A stretch of 64,000 nt of DNA. Source: Brachycybe producta. Lineage: Eukaryota > Arthropoda > Diplopoda > Playtdesmida > Andrognathidae. A model generated the notes under the pieces. That model worked only from the letters and a program-made list of their open reading frames with translations, ran no database searches and was not told where the DNA came from. The stretch lies in contig JAUPFP010000023.1 in NCBI GenBank assembly GCA_036925085.1, forward strand, positions 2,431,778 to 2,495,777, given 5' to 3'. The translations under genes and the position numbers were made by a program. Positions 55,336 through 64,000 of the stretch are shown one piece after another (position 1 is the first letter of the stretch; every line of letters begins with the position of its first letter).

Positions 55336-55930
55336 ACTGAGGGACTGACTAACAAGAGTAATTTATCAATGTTCTACTCTGAAATGGAATTACACATTTA
55401 CTGACAAATTATTGATTCTGCACAATGACTGATTTTGTTAAATCAGCCGTAATTGTGCACAGTGCCTAAATTTGTTAACTTATTTGCATATTATGTCTTT
55501 TCGTCTAGGCAGTCTTCATAATAATAACTATGTAATTTTCAATTTTGTTAATATGTTTTCTCACTTTGCATAGTCACTGTCATTTTTTTTGCTTATTGCT
55601 ATTATTTTACACATTGCCTAACACTAAAAGACGTAGGTATTTTGCAGGGTTATTATCAATCATTTTATTCTTTACGAAGGTTAGCTAGATGTTATAGAAA
55701 TTCTGTAAAATTTTCTAGATGTACAATTGTACATCCAAATTTATGGTTTTGTATAGTGTTCTAGTAACTTTGAAAAATGTCTTAATTTTTCATTTTGTTG
55801 GTAACATATGCACTATACAGATGTTAGGTATTACTATCATACAATAAGGTGTTGACCTCTTCAACGTTTTAAAAGGTTTCAATTATTTAATTTATGTTCG
55901 GTTCAATATATTATATTAGCATCACTATGG
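55336..55930. other. No gene seen
   Basis: AT-rich sequence without recognisable features. Confidence 0.4.
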
Positions 55931-56338
55931 AACACAGGCATGTAAAAACAGGGAGATACAGTCGTTTGCCCCGCCCTTTTACGAGCGTCAGACCAAATAT
56001 CAACCAATTGGAAATTGAAAAGGGCGGGGCATGAGACGCCAGGCCACAGGCATCTGTATACAGCTTCAGAATTTCTTTGGCTCCGCCCTTTTATGCAAGT
56101 CAGACCAAATATAAACGAATTAAAAATAAAAAGGGCGGGGCATGTGACATCAGATTCAGACCCAGTAACAAGCCAATTAGAAATTGATGACACTCATAAA
56201 AGGGCGGAGCCAAAGATATTCTGAAGCTGTTTACAGATGCCTGTCGCCAGACCACATAGCACACCAATTAGAAGTTGCCAGTCCTCATAAAAGGGGTGGA
56301 GCAAACTACTGCACCTTACTGTCTTTACTTGCTTGTCT
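55931..56338. mobile_element. ACAGGC-related element carrying a nested element of the same kind
   Basis: The outer element starts ACACAGGCATGTAAAAACAG and ends TTTACTTGCTTGT, with CTATGGA near both borders. The inner element (56045-56243) starts ACAGGCATCTGTATACAGCT and ends CTGTTTACAGATGCCTGT, with CGCCAGGCC / CGCCAGACC (8/9) flanks. AAAAGGGCGGGGCATG boxes and CCAATT words recur; the CRE word is changed (TGACATCA). Confidence 0.75.
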
Positions 56339-56899
56339 ATGGAGCTAACTTTTTTTTCTTACTAATTATTATTGGAGGTTTTTGATCGTGATGATGATGG
56401 TGATGATGGGCAATGGCGATGATGGCGATGATAATGCTATTTCACCATCTGAAAATTCAATTTTTTTGTTCTTCTTTTTTTATGTTTTCTTCTTTATTCA
56501 TCTTAGACGAAAAAATAAAAGTAGTTCTCGAAGTTGGCACTAGTTTCTGCTGAATAAGATGGTTCAATCGATTTTTCAGTTAGAGAGACTAATATTATAT
56601 ATACAAGTGCATACATATAATACATAATAGGATGAATTTCATGGGGCAGCTTTTAGTGTTTGTACGTGTGTCTGTCTTGTCTTGTCTGTCTGTCTTGTCT
56701 TGTCTGTCTGTCTTGTCTGTATATGTTCCTCTCTTTCTGACTTCTGCTGAGCCACTGCTGCTGCTGCGGGTTGTTGTGATAACTTTTAACTTCTGTCTCT
56801 CTCTCTCTCTCTCTCGTTGATGTCAATTCCTGTTTTCATTTTTTTACAATTGAGTTGGAGGGCAATTTCCTATTTTCATCAATCCTTATGATGTATATA
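56339..56899. other. No gene; short tandem CTTGTCTGTCTGT repeats
   Basis: TGTCTGTCTTGTCTTG-type tandem at 56671-56719, (CT)n at 56797-56815 and (GAT)-rich sequence at 56389-56435. Confidence 0.6.
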
Positions 56900-57083
56900 T
56901 GTTACTGTCAAATCTTCAGAATCAGTCAATCTGCAGATTACCTAGGCAATCTGCAAAACCACCAAACTGCTAGTGAATTTGCAAAATTCAATACATTTTA
57001 GGTGGTGAGTTTTGCAGATTCACTAGCAGGCTGGTTATTTTACAGGTTGCCTAGGCAATCTGCGGATTGACTGATTCCGAACA
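56900..57083. mobile_element. CAATCTGCAGATTG palindromic MITE, copy 2 (right end lost)
   Basis: TGTTACTGTCAAATCTTCAG at the left. The right end stops at GACTGATTCCGAAC, without the final GACAGTAACA. The inner CTAGTGAATTTGCAAAATTC and TGCCTAGGCAATCTG words match copy 1. Confidence 0.7.
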
Positions 57084-57648
57084 TATATACATATACATAT
57101 ATATGCAAATATATACAGTATATAGTGTATATAGTACAGTATATAGATATATATATTTATATAGATTTATTTATAGATATATATTTAAGGGTAATATTGG
57201 GTCAGAGTAAACAAAAAATGGGTTGGCAAATTGGTTGCCGCTTCAATAACTGCAATACAGAGTGTTTCATAAGGAAAAGTCAATTATTTTCAGACAAGAA
57301 CCATTAATAGGGAACTGAGGTTGAGTGAGACACCTGCCTCAGATGCAAAGGTCAGGGGTACATAATTAGAGGGCGCCTACCTCGGGCGTAACACTTAGGG
57401 GCACAGAAATAAGGGAGTAAAATAACTGAAATGATAATACGAAATGGGCGTCAGTTTTATTTTAGCCTCTAGCATAAAGCTATAGAGCTAGTTACGGCTA
57501 TGATTTTGGAATTTCATTGTTGATATGATTAATACTAATTAGTAGTAGTAATTACAAGCAATAATATATATCTAATTTTTGAATGGTTAGAAAGCTATGA
57601 CTGGTTCGCTAGGTTTCTGAACTCTGTGTTTTGAGTGTATAACCCTAA
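57084..57648. other. No gene; unassigned GC-richer patch
   Basis: (TA)n-rich at 57084-57190. At 57318-57405 a GC-richer patch (GAGGGCGCCTACCTCGGGCG) looks like a transposon remnant. TACAGAGTGTTTCATAAGG at about 57255 resembles a mariner terminus. Confidence 0.4.
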
Positions 57649-57787
57649 GGCCTTGTTTCGATTGCGGTGGAAATTTCAACTTTTTGAAAATGTCAACTGG
57701 TGAATAGGCGTGGACCACGTGTTCTATTTTTTTACGAGTTGACATTTTTAAAAAAGTTCAAGTTTTCACCCCAGTGGAAACAAGGCC
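57649..57787. mobile_element. GGCCTTGTTTCC-family MITE, copy 5 (short)
   Basis: GGCCTTGTTTCGATTGCGGT ... CCCCAGTGGAAACAAGGCC, 139 bp, with most of the core deleted. Left flank TAA, right flank TAC. Confidence 0.8.
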
Positions 57788-57899
57788 TACGGGAAGAATC
57801 CCATATGCTGAAAAACCAGAAGAAATTTGAAATAGAAATGAAAAATCCGAATATTTTTTATGGTTCTTTTTTTCACTGAAAGATATAAGGCGCTCCTGT

Positions 57900-58022
57900 T
57901 AAGTGCCTTACAAAGTGAAAATCAGTGGATTTTATTCAGTGTGTGTGTGATTCTTTAAATGTTGCTTCTGAATGACAGAATAACCAGAGTTCGAAGGTCG
58001 TTTATACTTTAAAACCACCTTA
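57900..58022. repeat. Long-palindrome family, right end
   Basis: TGCTTCTGAATGACAGAATA, ACCAGAGTTCGAAGG and TTTATACTTTAAAACCACCT. Confidence 0.55.
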
Positions 58023-58878
58023 ATGTTAAAACACAACGAAATTTACAGTAATTTGTTTTCTTTATTTAATCTTCATTAACATTCGCAATACTAATGTAGC
58101 CTCTATATTAAAATTGAAACAGCCGAAGTAATTGGACACATGATGATTCATAATTATGAGCGTTTTTATATAGTTATAGTGACTTATTTTTACAAAACAC
58201 CCTGTATATAGACTTAGAGAGTTTTATTTTCTCAATGAGAATTATTGATAACGACCATTAACGTATTATAGTAGGTTCTATTGGTCTGCTCATACAAACA
58301 TATTTAATAAATCTTTTGATCATTTATCCACATTGCATTCAACATTAATGCAGAATTGAAGTCTTTTTAGACGAAAGAGTTTGTCTTTTTTTTAAATCTT
58401 GATAGAAAATTGCCATTTTTGCTATGCAAGTCCCTTCATTCATTTCTATCTGAATTTTAAGTTTCAAATGAATATCGTCCTTTACATGACATTTAAATCG
58501 GCTTTTATCTTTTTTTCTACTGAGGATTTAAAACAGCATTGAATCCAGTAAAATTTATATAACTTTTGCTTTTACGTCCAATGTGAAATTCTCGTAATTG
58601 TCACATGAATGGAGTAGTGTTGAGGGTGGGAGTACATTGACGAAAAATTACTCCCTTGACAATTTGACATTTGAAACCATTATATAGAGCAAAATTATGT
58701 TTCAAATTCGTTGATATGGACGGTCAGTACTCAGATTATATCAGTAAAAGGATGAGGGTTCATTAGAAAGTTCCCCCCCCTTTTTTTTTGGTATGTTTCG
58801 ACAACTTCAATCTGAATCCCTGAAAGTGGGCAATCACTGCTAACATTTCTGTTATTTTAAATTTAATGCGCTGATTAA
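58023..58878. other. No gene seen
   Basis: AT-rich. AACACCCTGTATATAG at about 58196 is a mariner-like solo end. C-run/T-run at 58776-58790. Confidence 0.4.
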
Positions 58879-59222
58879 GAGAGCTCCATAAAAATACTTG
58901 TGTAAATGCAAGGTAGATGGCGCCTGCAACCTCCATACGTGTGGCAAACTACACTCGTCGCCAATTAGTTGAAATCGAATGCAGCCATTTAGCTCTAAAA
59001 GCGTCCACAACAACCTTAATTATCAACACGTGACAAACTTAACCCAGAAACACAATATAAGTGAAAGAGAGCACGTGTAGAAATAACAACCCGCAATTAA
59101 AAGTTTGCCACGTGAAAAAAAAGGAAGGTGAGTCATAGAGTTGAAGAGTGTTAGTGCTTTTCTATGGGAGGGACTAGTAGCGCCATCTAACGCTACAGGG
59201 ATAAAATAATTGATCTACTTGC
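58879..59222 (+). repeat. GGTAGATGGCGCC dispersed element, copy 3
   Basis: Full-length, in the same orientation as 26989-27326. It shares all the ordered blocks listed there, with CACGTG at 59105-59115 and TAGCGCCATCTAACGC near the end. Confidence 0.75.
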
Positions 59223-59234
59223 GATTTTCACGTT

Positions 59235-59545
59235 GTTTTAGAATTTAAATGCCTCTCTAGCTGTGATTATTCTATTCATTAGGTACAGTATGAATGATTG
59301 AAACTTGAATGTGTTTTAGAAACTAGAAGAGTAGCACAATTATTTAATGGGATTTTCATGTTCATATATTTTAAAATAAACTTTTCATGGCGGTTTGAAA
59401 ATAAAACGGTTTTAATTTGATATCAACATGAAAATACTATTAAATGATTCAGTTACTCTTCTAGTCTCTAAACACTTTCAACTTTTTCTTGAAAATTTCT
59501 TCTGAAAGGCAGAGTAATTAGAGTCTGAGTCGTTCTTAATACAAA
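59235..59545. repeat. Long-palindrome family, near full-length copy
   Basis: TTTTAGAAACTAGAAGAGTA, ATATTTTAAAATAAACTTTT, GGCGGTTTGAAAATAAAA, GATATCAACATGAAAATACT and TTACTCTTCTAGTCTCTAAA. Probably the least interrupted interior of the family in this window. Confidence 0.65.
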
Positions 59546-60243
59546 AATAATTAAAATCTTGTTATGAAGCTGCGAAAAGATTGGAATTTAATGAGGAATC
59601 CAAACAATCATAAAATAACTTCAATTAGAAATATAAAAAGTTGATATGAATAATAAAGCTTAAATAATTTACATATTTTTACGTCGTCATAAAAATGAGA
59701 AAGTAAAATCATGAATTGTTTTGTATGTTTTTTTTTTTCACAAACATTTTTACAATTAATTAATTATTAGACGTCAAATATTTGTTAGAGCTTTTCTTAT
59801 TCAATTTCGCCACAGGCATTTTTAAAATGTCAATTTTCCTACATGTAATAATATGACTCTTCTAGATGAGTTACTAATTAACATTTTAGAACCCCGAAAG
59901 CAAGAATATTAAATTACAGATAAAATCTAGAATGATGTGTATTTATGCGTAATAATTAATGGTTGTGTGGATTTCATTTTTTTTAAAAAACTCGAAATAT
60001 AATTTTTTTATTGCAAAACTGACCATTAGGCAATTTTACATGAAAATTGGTGGCGGTGGGTTTTTTAATTTTTTTTGTTTGCCTAATAGGCACTTGATTT
60101 CTTAACTAGCATAAATTACTAATAACCTTATTCTAAAATGCTGCTTAAGACAAAGCTAAGCTTTAGTTTGTTTTTGTATAATGTTTTAAACAACGTTTTA
60201 GAATAACTTGGATAAAATATTTTTATTCATTTAAGGTGGGTTT
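59546..60243. other. No gene seen
   Basis: AT-rich; nothing recognised. Confidence 0.4.
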
Positions 60244-60540
60244 TAGAGGTGGCAACGGGTAGAACCGAACTGTTTCTACTCGGTTCGGAACCGGTTAAAT
60301 CGGTTCATGGTTCGCTATTTTTTGAAAATCGGTTCTGATCAGTTCGTGGATCTTAACGAACCTGTTCCCCATATGCACTAGCAGATTTGCATAGCTCATA
60401 AGTTAGAGGTGGCGAAAGGTAGAACGGAACCGAATCTACTCGTTTTGGAACCAGTTCTTATCAGTTGGACCTATACTGGCGAACCAGTGCTATCAGTTTC
60501 AGTAATTGGCGAACCGCTTCAACCGGTTCCGAACCGTTGA
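60244..60540. mobile_element. hAT-like GGTTCGGAACCGG motif-filled elements, two abutting
   Basis: TAGAGGTGGCAACGGGTAGA at 60244 and TAGAGGTGGCGAAAGGTAGA at about 60402. The interior is dense in GGTTC/GAACC words such as CGGTTCGGAACCGGTT. The TAGAGGTGG start matches the element at 45389. Confidence 0.6.
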
Positions 60541-60549
60541 CATACATCT

Positions 60550-60720
60550 TTAGCAGTTTTCAAGTGTAAATGCACTTCGAACTCGCAATATTCTGTCTTT
60601 TCTGGAGTAAAATTAAGAGAAAATTGAAATTGTTTTAGAATCTAGAAGGGATAGCTCATTGACATAATGGCTGGTGGTTTAAATTTCGTAAAATAAGTCT
60701 TTTATTAACTGAAATTCCAT
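60550..60720. repeat. Long-palindrome family, left half
   Basis: TTTTCAAGTGTAAATGCACT, CGCAATATTCTGTCTTTTC and TTTTAGAATCTAGAAGG. Confidence 0.5.
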
Positions 60721-60847
60721 GCTTGACAAAGTGTTCAATCTGTTCATTCACCTGTAAAACATTAATTAGAATAAATTCATTTCATAAAAATGAAAAAAAT
60801 TTCCTTTTAAAAATACGAAAAATTCTGAAAAAAAATTTGAGAATGTG

Positions 60848-61080
60848 ATTTAAATCACTTGATTTTTTTTATCGTGATTTAAATCACGTTGATTTTAATG
60901 AGAGAAAAAAATCAATAGATTTAAAGCAATCCATCACCATGACCTTAATTGTATTTTCATGTTGATGTTTTTTAAGTATGATTTTTATGGCGTTGCCAAT
61001 TTTTTTTTATTTAAAATTAAATTTAAATCACGTTGATTTTAATAGCGATTTAAATCAGTAATTTAAATCAAATCAACTCT
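60848..61080. repeat. GATTTAAATCA motif-rich palindromic patch
   Basis: GTGATTTAAATCACTTGATT, TCGTGATTTAAATCACGTTG, and later AAATCACGTTGATTTTAATA and GCGATTTAAATCAGTAATTT. Arms are inverted around about 60940. Another motif-filled MITE, or two. Confidence 0.55.
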
Positions 61081-61099
61081 GTTTAATGACGTTTTCATC

Positions 61100-61340
61100 T
61101 GAATGTTTTTTTTTAAATAAGCTTTTAATAAAGTCAGTTTGAAAATGACTTAACTTTAAGCAGACGGTATTTTTTTTTTTGAAATTTTTGTCTATAAAAA
61201 ACGTTTATTTTGAAAGATATCAACATGAAAATACTATTAAATGATTCAGCTATCTGTTCTAGTTTCTTCATACGCTTTCAATTTCTCGTTAGTGTTGCAT
61301 CAGCACCCTTCTTTGAGAGTTCGAGTTGAAGTTCAAGTAC
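61100..61340. repeat. Long-palindrome family, right half
   Basis: CAGTTTGAAAATGACTTAAC, GATATCAACATGAAAATACT, TTCTAGTTTCTTCATACGC and GAGAGTTCGAGTTG. Confidence 0.55.
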
Positions 61341-61407
61341 TCCATTTCCTTTATTTTTTTTTGGGGGGGGGAGGGGATTTGGTCCTATGTTTTAACTAAA
61401 AATAATT

Positions 61408-62774
61408 TTGGTCAAATTTCTCTTGATATGTATTTCTTTTTCTCTCCATAGACGATTTTATAAGAATTTTTTTTCCGGCGATTTTCTCCTCCCTTTCTGG
61501 AGACAATCGACTTGGTCCTTCATTTTCTCTCTCTATTTATTTGCTACTGCTGGCTGCTACTTTTTACCCCTCTGTTTTCGCTCGTTTTCTGAAATTCTTT
61601 CACGGGGAATCTCTTCTCATTCTCTCTGGCGTCTCTTCAGTAATAATGTATAGAGTATCCGAGAATGCATACAGCGTTTTGACGTGCGTGTGGCGTGGGT
61701 GGATTGTCTATCTCTTTTAACAGCAGTCAGTCAGTTTTCTTTTTTTGACGTTGAAATTCTCTCTCTTTATTTTTTGTGGCTTCTCTGCACAGCATCCGTG
61801 TTGATAAATACTGTTGATGATGATGATCATCATCAACATATTATGATTATACCTTCTTTTTATCTAGACTTTTAAGGTGTAAAGTGTGTGTTAATGTTGG
61901 ATTTTACTTTCTAAGACCACACACACACACACACACATAATCAAATCCGGCTTTTTTCTAGTCTCGTTTCTAGAAAAAAAATATATATTATAAAGTAGAA
62001 TATTTACAATATGTTTGTCTTCTTTACTTGAAGGACAAGAACTGATTTAACTTTTTTTTTGTGTTTATATATGGATATATTTTGTGTTTCTTGACCATCA
62101 TCTATATATAAATATATATAATGGTATCAAAGGTCATCTAATCTGAACATTCTTTTGTGGATACTGAAGGGAGAAAGAGGGAGAGAGAAAAAGCATTTTT
62201 CTTTAAAAATTTCTGAACACAAAAACATCCATAATACAGTCGTTCAACTCTTGATTTTTTTTATATTCACTATATATATATATGGGCCATATATATATAT
62301 ATATATAATATTTAAACATTGAATAGAGGAAAAAAGCATTAAGATACATATATATATATATATACAGTATATATTATAAGATAAGAATTGAAGGAGAAAG
62401 AAGTCATTGAATTTGACTTGGTTTTTCGTTATTTTGTGTTTGTGTGTGGAATGTTTGTTCATTGTATGGTTTTTTTTTGTTCCTTTCTCTTGTCTATATA
62501 AGATATTGTGATATTGTCTAAAAATAGCAACATTTGAAGAAAAAGAAACGGAAAGAAAAAGTGAGATTCTCTCAGTGGATGGATTTTTTTATGGTGGTCA
62601 TTAAAAGTGTCTGCAGTTATATCTATATATATATTTAATAATAGGTGCTGCTGCTACTATTTTGTAAAAAAAAAAGTGAATGAATGAATCTTCAGGAATT
62701 TTTTGTGTTTTTTTTCTAAAGAAATTCAAATTTCTTGTGTAGAAAAGTAATTATTTTTAATTAAAAAAAAGAGG
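61408..62774 (+). other. Possible 5'UTR-type sequence ending in a strong splice donor; speculative
   Basis: A pyrimidine-rich, less AT-skewed tract (61440-61870) includes an arthropod-type initiator word TCAGTT at about 61729. Microsatellites follow, and AAAGAG|GTAAGTA at about 62772 is a consensus donor. No protein frame is convincing. If real, it would be a first non-coding exon of a gene to the right. Confidence 0.15.
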
Positions 62775-63120
62775 TAAGTAATTTTTTTTACTCTTTTGTG
62801 TGTGTTTTGTCCAGATTTTGAAAAGTATTTTTTTGTGTGTTGTTGTTTATATCATAAATAGCATTTTTATGATGAGCTTCTTTATTTATTTTAATAATTA
62901 ATAGACGAGTTTCTTTCTCTTGGATGTTTTGAGGCTTTTCTTTGTTTTAAGTGAATCGTCATTAACTTAATGATGGGCTCGAAAATAAGACTTAATTCTC
63001 TTGTTTTTACTGCTATATAATTGTATGATATTTCTTTTTTGACGCATGTGAGCAAAGAAGATAAGGGTTGGTTTTATTATTTAGATAGAATAAGACGTAA
63101 TTTAGAGTATCTTGAGAGCG
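62775..63120. other. No gene seen
   Basis: AT-rich; nothing recognised. Confidence 0.4.
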
Positions 63121-63125
63121 GGCCC

Positions 63126-63475
63126 GGCCCTCGAGAAACAATAATTTCGGGCCTCGAGAAACAATAATTTCGGGCCTCGAGAAACAATAATTTCGGGCCT
63201 CGAGAAACAATAATTTCGGGCCTCGAGAAACAATAATTTCGGGTCTCGAGAAACAATAATTTCGGGTCTCGAGAAACAATAATTTCGGGTCTCGAGAAAC
63301 AATAATTTCGTGTCTCGAGAAACAATAATTTCGGGTCTCGAGAAACAATAATTTCGGGTCTCGAGAAACAATAATTTCGGGTCTCGAGAAACAATAATTT
63401 CGGGCCTCGAGAAACAATAATTTCGGGCCTCGAGAAACAATAATTTCGGGCCTCGAGAAACAATAATTCCGGGCC
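63126..63475. repeat. 23-bp minisatellite, 15 copies
   Basis: The unit is CCTCGAGAAACAATAATTT plus CGGG. All copies are exact except a C/T switch before TCGAG and one GTGTC variant. Units 1-5 carry CCTCGAG, units 6-12 TCTCGAG, units 13-15 CCTCGAG. The three long frames on the minus strand arise because 23 is not a multiple of 3 and no unit contains a stop in those frames; they are not genes. Confidence 0.95.
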
Positions 63476-63884
63476 CAATGACAGAAAAAAACTGCGTGTA
63501 CATGTATATAAAAATTGTTCTTTATTTATTCTGCAATATAATATATATTAATATGAAATTTTAAAATCTAAATTAAAATTATCCAAGACTTTTTAGGTGT
63601 ATTTTAACTATCATCAGTGATAACGGCTAAAATACATAAAGAAAGTGTGCAGTCAATTTGAGTTTGGGGGCTCAGACCTATAAACACTGTTATTACCGTA
63701 CTATGTATTACGATTACCGATACATACCTTTAAATAAAGTTATGCAACAAAACCACAAACAAATAAATTTGAATAGTGATTTGTAAAAAAAAAAAAGATC
63801 CAGACTCGGGCCCTGTAGGCTGCATGGTCCCCGGGAATTTGCCCCAGCTTCCCCCCTCTCTCGTCGATCCTGCGTTCAGAATCA
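63476..63884. other. No gene seen
   Basis: AT-rich, then a short GC-rich patch at 63803-63875 (CTCGGGCCCTGTAGGC, CCCCGGGAATTTGCCCC) of possible transposon origin. Confidence 0.4.
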
Positions 63885-64000
63885 ACATGAAGAAAAACAT
63901 GAGATTGTTTTAGAAACTAGAAGGGTAGATCAATCACTTAAGTGTTTACATGTTGATATATTTTAAAATAAGCTTTTTATGCCAGTTTGAATTTTTGCAA
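63885..64000. repeat. Long-palindrome family copy cut by the window edge
   Basis: TTTTAGAAACTAGAAGGGTA, GATATATTTTAAAATAAGCT and ATGCCAGTTTGAA. Confidence 0.6.

Noticed and set aside
61408-61875. Plus frames MVKFLLICISF... and MRVAWVDCLSL...
   Set aside because: Hydrophobic runs come from T-rich sequence; treated only as a possible untranslated region.
63126-63475. CRISPR-like array
   Set aside because: Units are contiguous without spacers, in a eukaryotic genome.
63013-63503. Three long overlapping minus frames with PEIIVSR / RNYCFS / KLLFLE repeats
   Set aside because: Same 23-bp minisatellite read in three frames; period not divisible by 3. Not a protein gene.

Overview
The window is AT-rich nuclear DNA from an animal. 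It has GT/AG introns, abundant microsatellites, LINE/SINE sequence and many short inverted-repeat transposons. A chaoptin-type leucine-rich-repeat gene and the RTE-clade LINE suggest an invertebrate, most likely an arthropod. The species cannot be named from sequence alone.

Genes are confined to the first 9.1 kb. (1) 1-1890, minus strand: a nine-exon cyclin H gene (the CDK7/TFIIH partner) whose last codons run off the left edge. (2) 2287-2753, plus strand: a two-exon RAMAC/RAM gene (activator of the RNMT mRNA cap methyltransferase). These two are divergent, 396 bp apart, and act in consecutive steps of early RNA polymerase II transcription (CTD phosphorylation, then cap methylation). (3) 4816-9070, plus strand: a two-exon, 1067-residue secreted or surface LRR protein (chaoptin-like) with an LRRCT, a possible FN3-like module and a GPI-anchor-like C-terminus.

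From 9.1 to 64 kb I find no convincing host protein-coding exon. This is a gene desert or the inside of a very long intron. It holds one nearly complete RTE-like LINE (about 19.6-22.9 kb, minus strand, with one apparent frameshift), a decayed CR1/jockey-like LINE tail (50.8-51.2 kb), and a tRNA-derived SINE with an 8-bp target duplication (24.7-25.0 kb).

The same stretch is rich in non-autonomous DNA transposons. These include: a palindromic family with 9-bp duplications that carries CRE, CCAAT and GC-box-like motifs; hAT-like elements with 8-bp duplications; PIF/Harbinger-like elements with TTA/TAA duplications; mariner- and pogo-like elements; Helitron-like hairpin ends; and an abundant long-palindrome family that I cannot name. 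Several insertions are nested, so their relative ages can be read.

The most striking structure is at 27.40-29.26 kb. It is a near-perfect inverted repeat with arms of 838 and 899 bp around a 58-bp spacer. Each arm contains an array of a 30-bp unit that is strictly alternating purine/pyrimidine. Transcription would give a long double-stranded hairpin RNA, and the arrays are strong Z-DNA candidates. A 15-copy 23-bp minisatellite lies at 63.1-63.5 kb.
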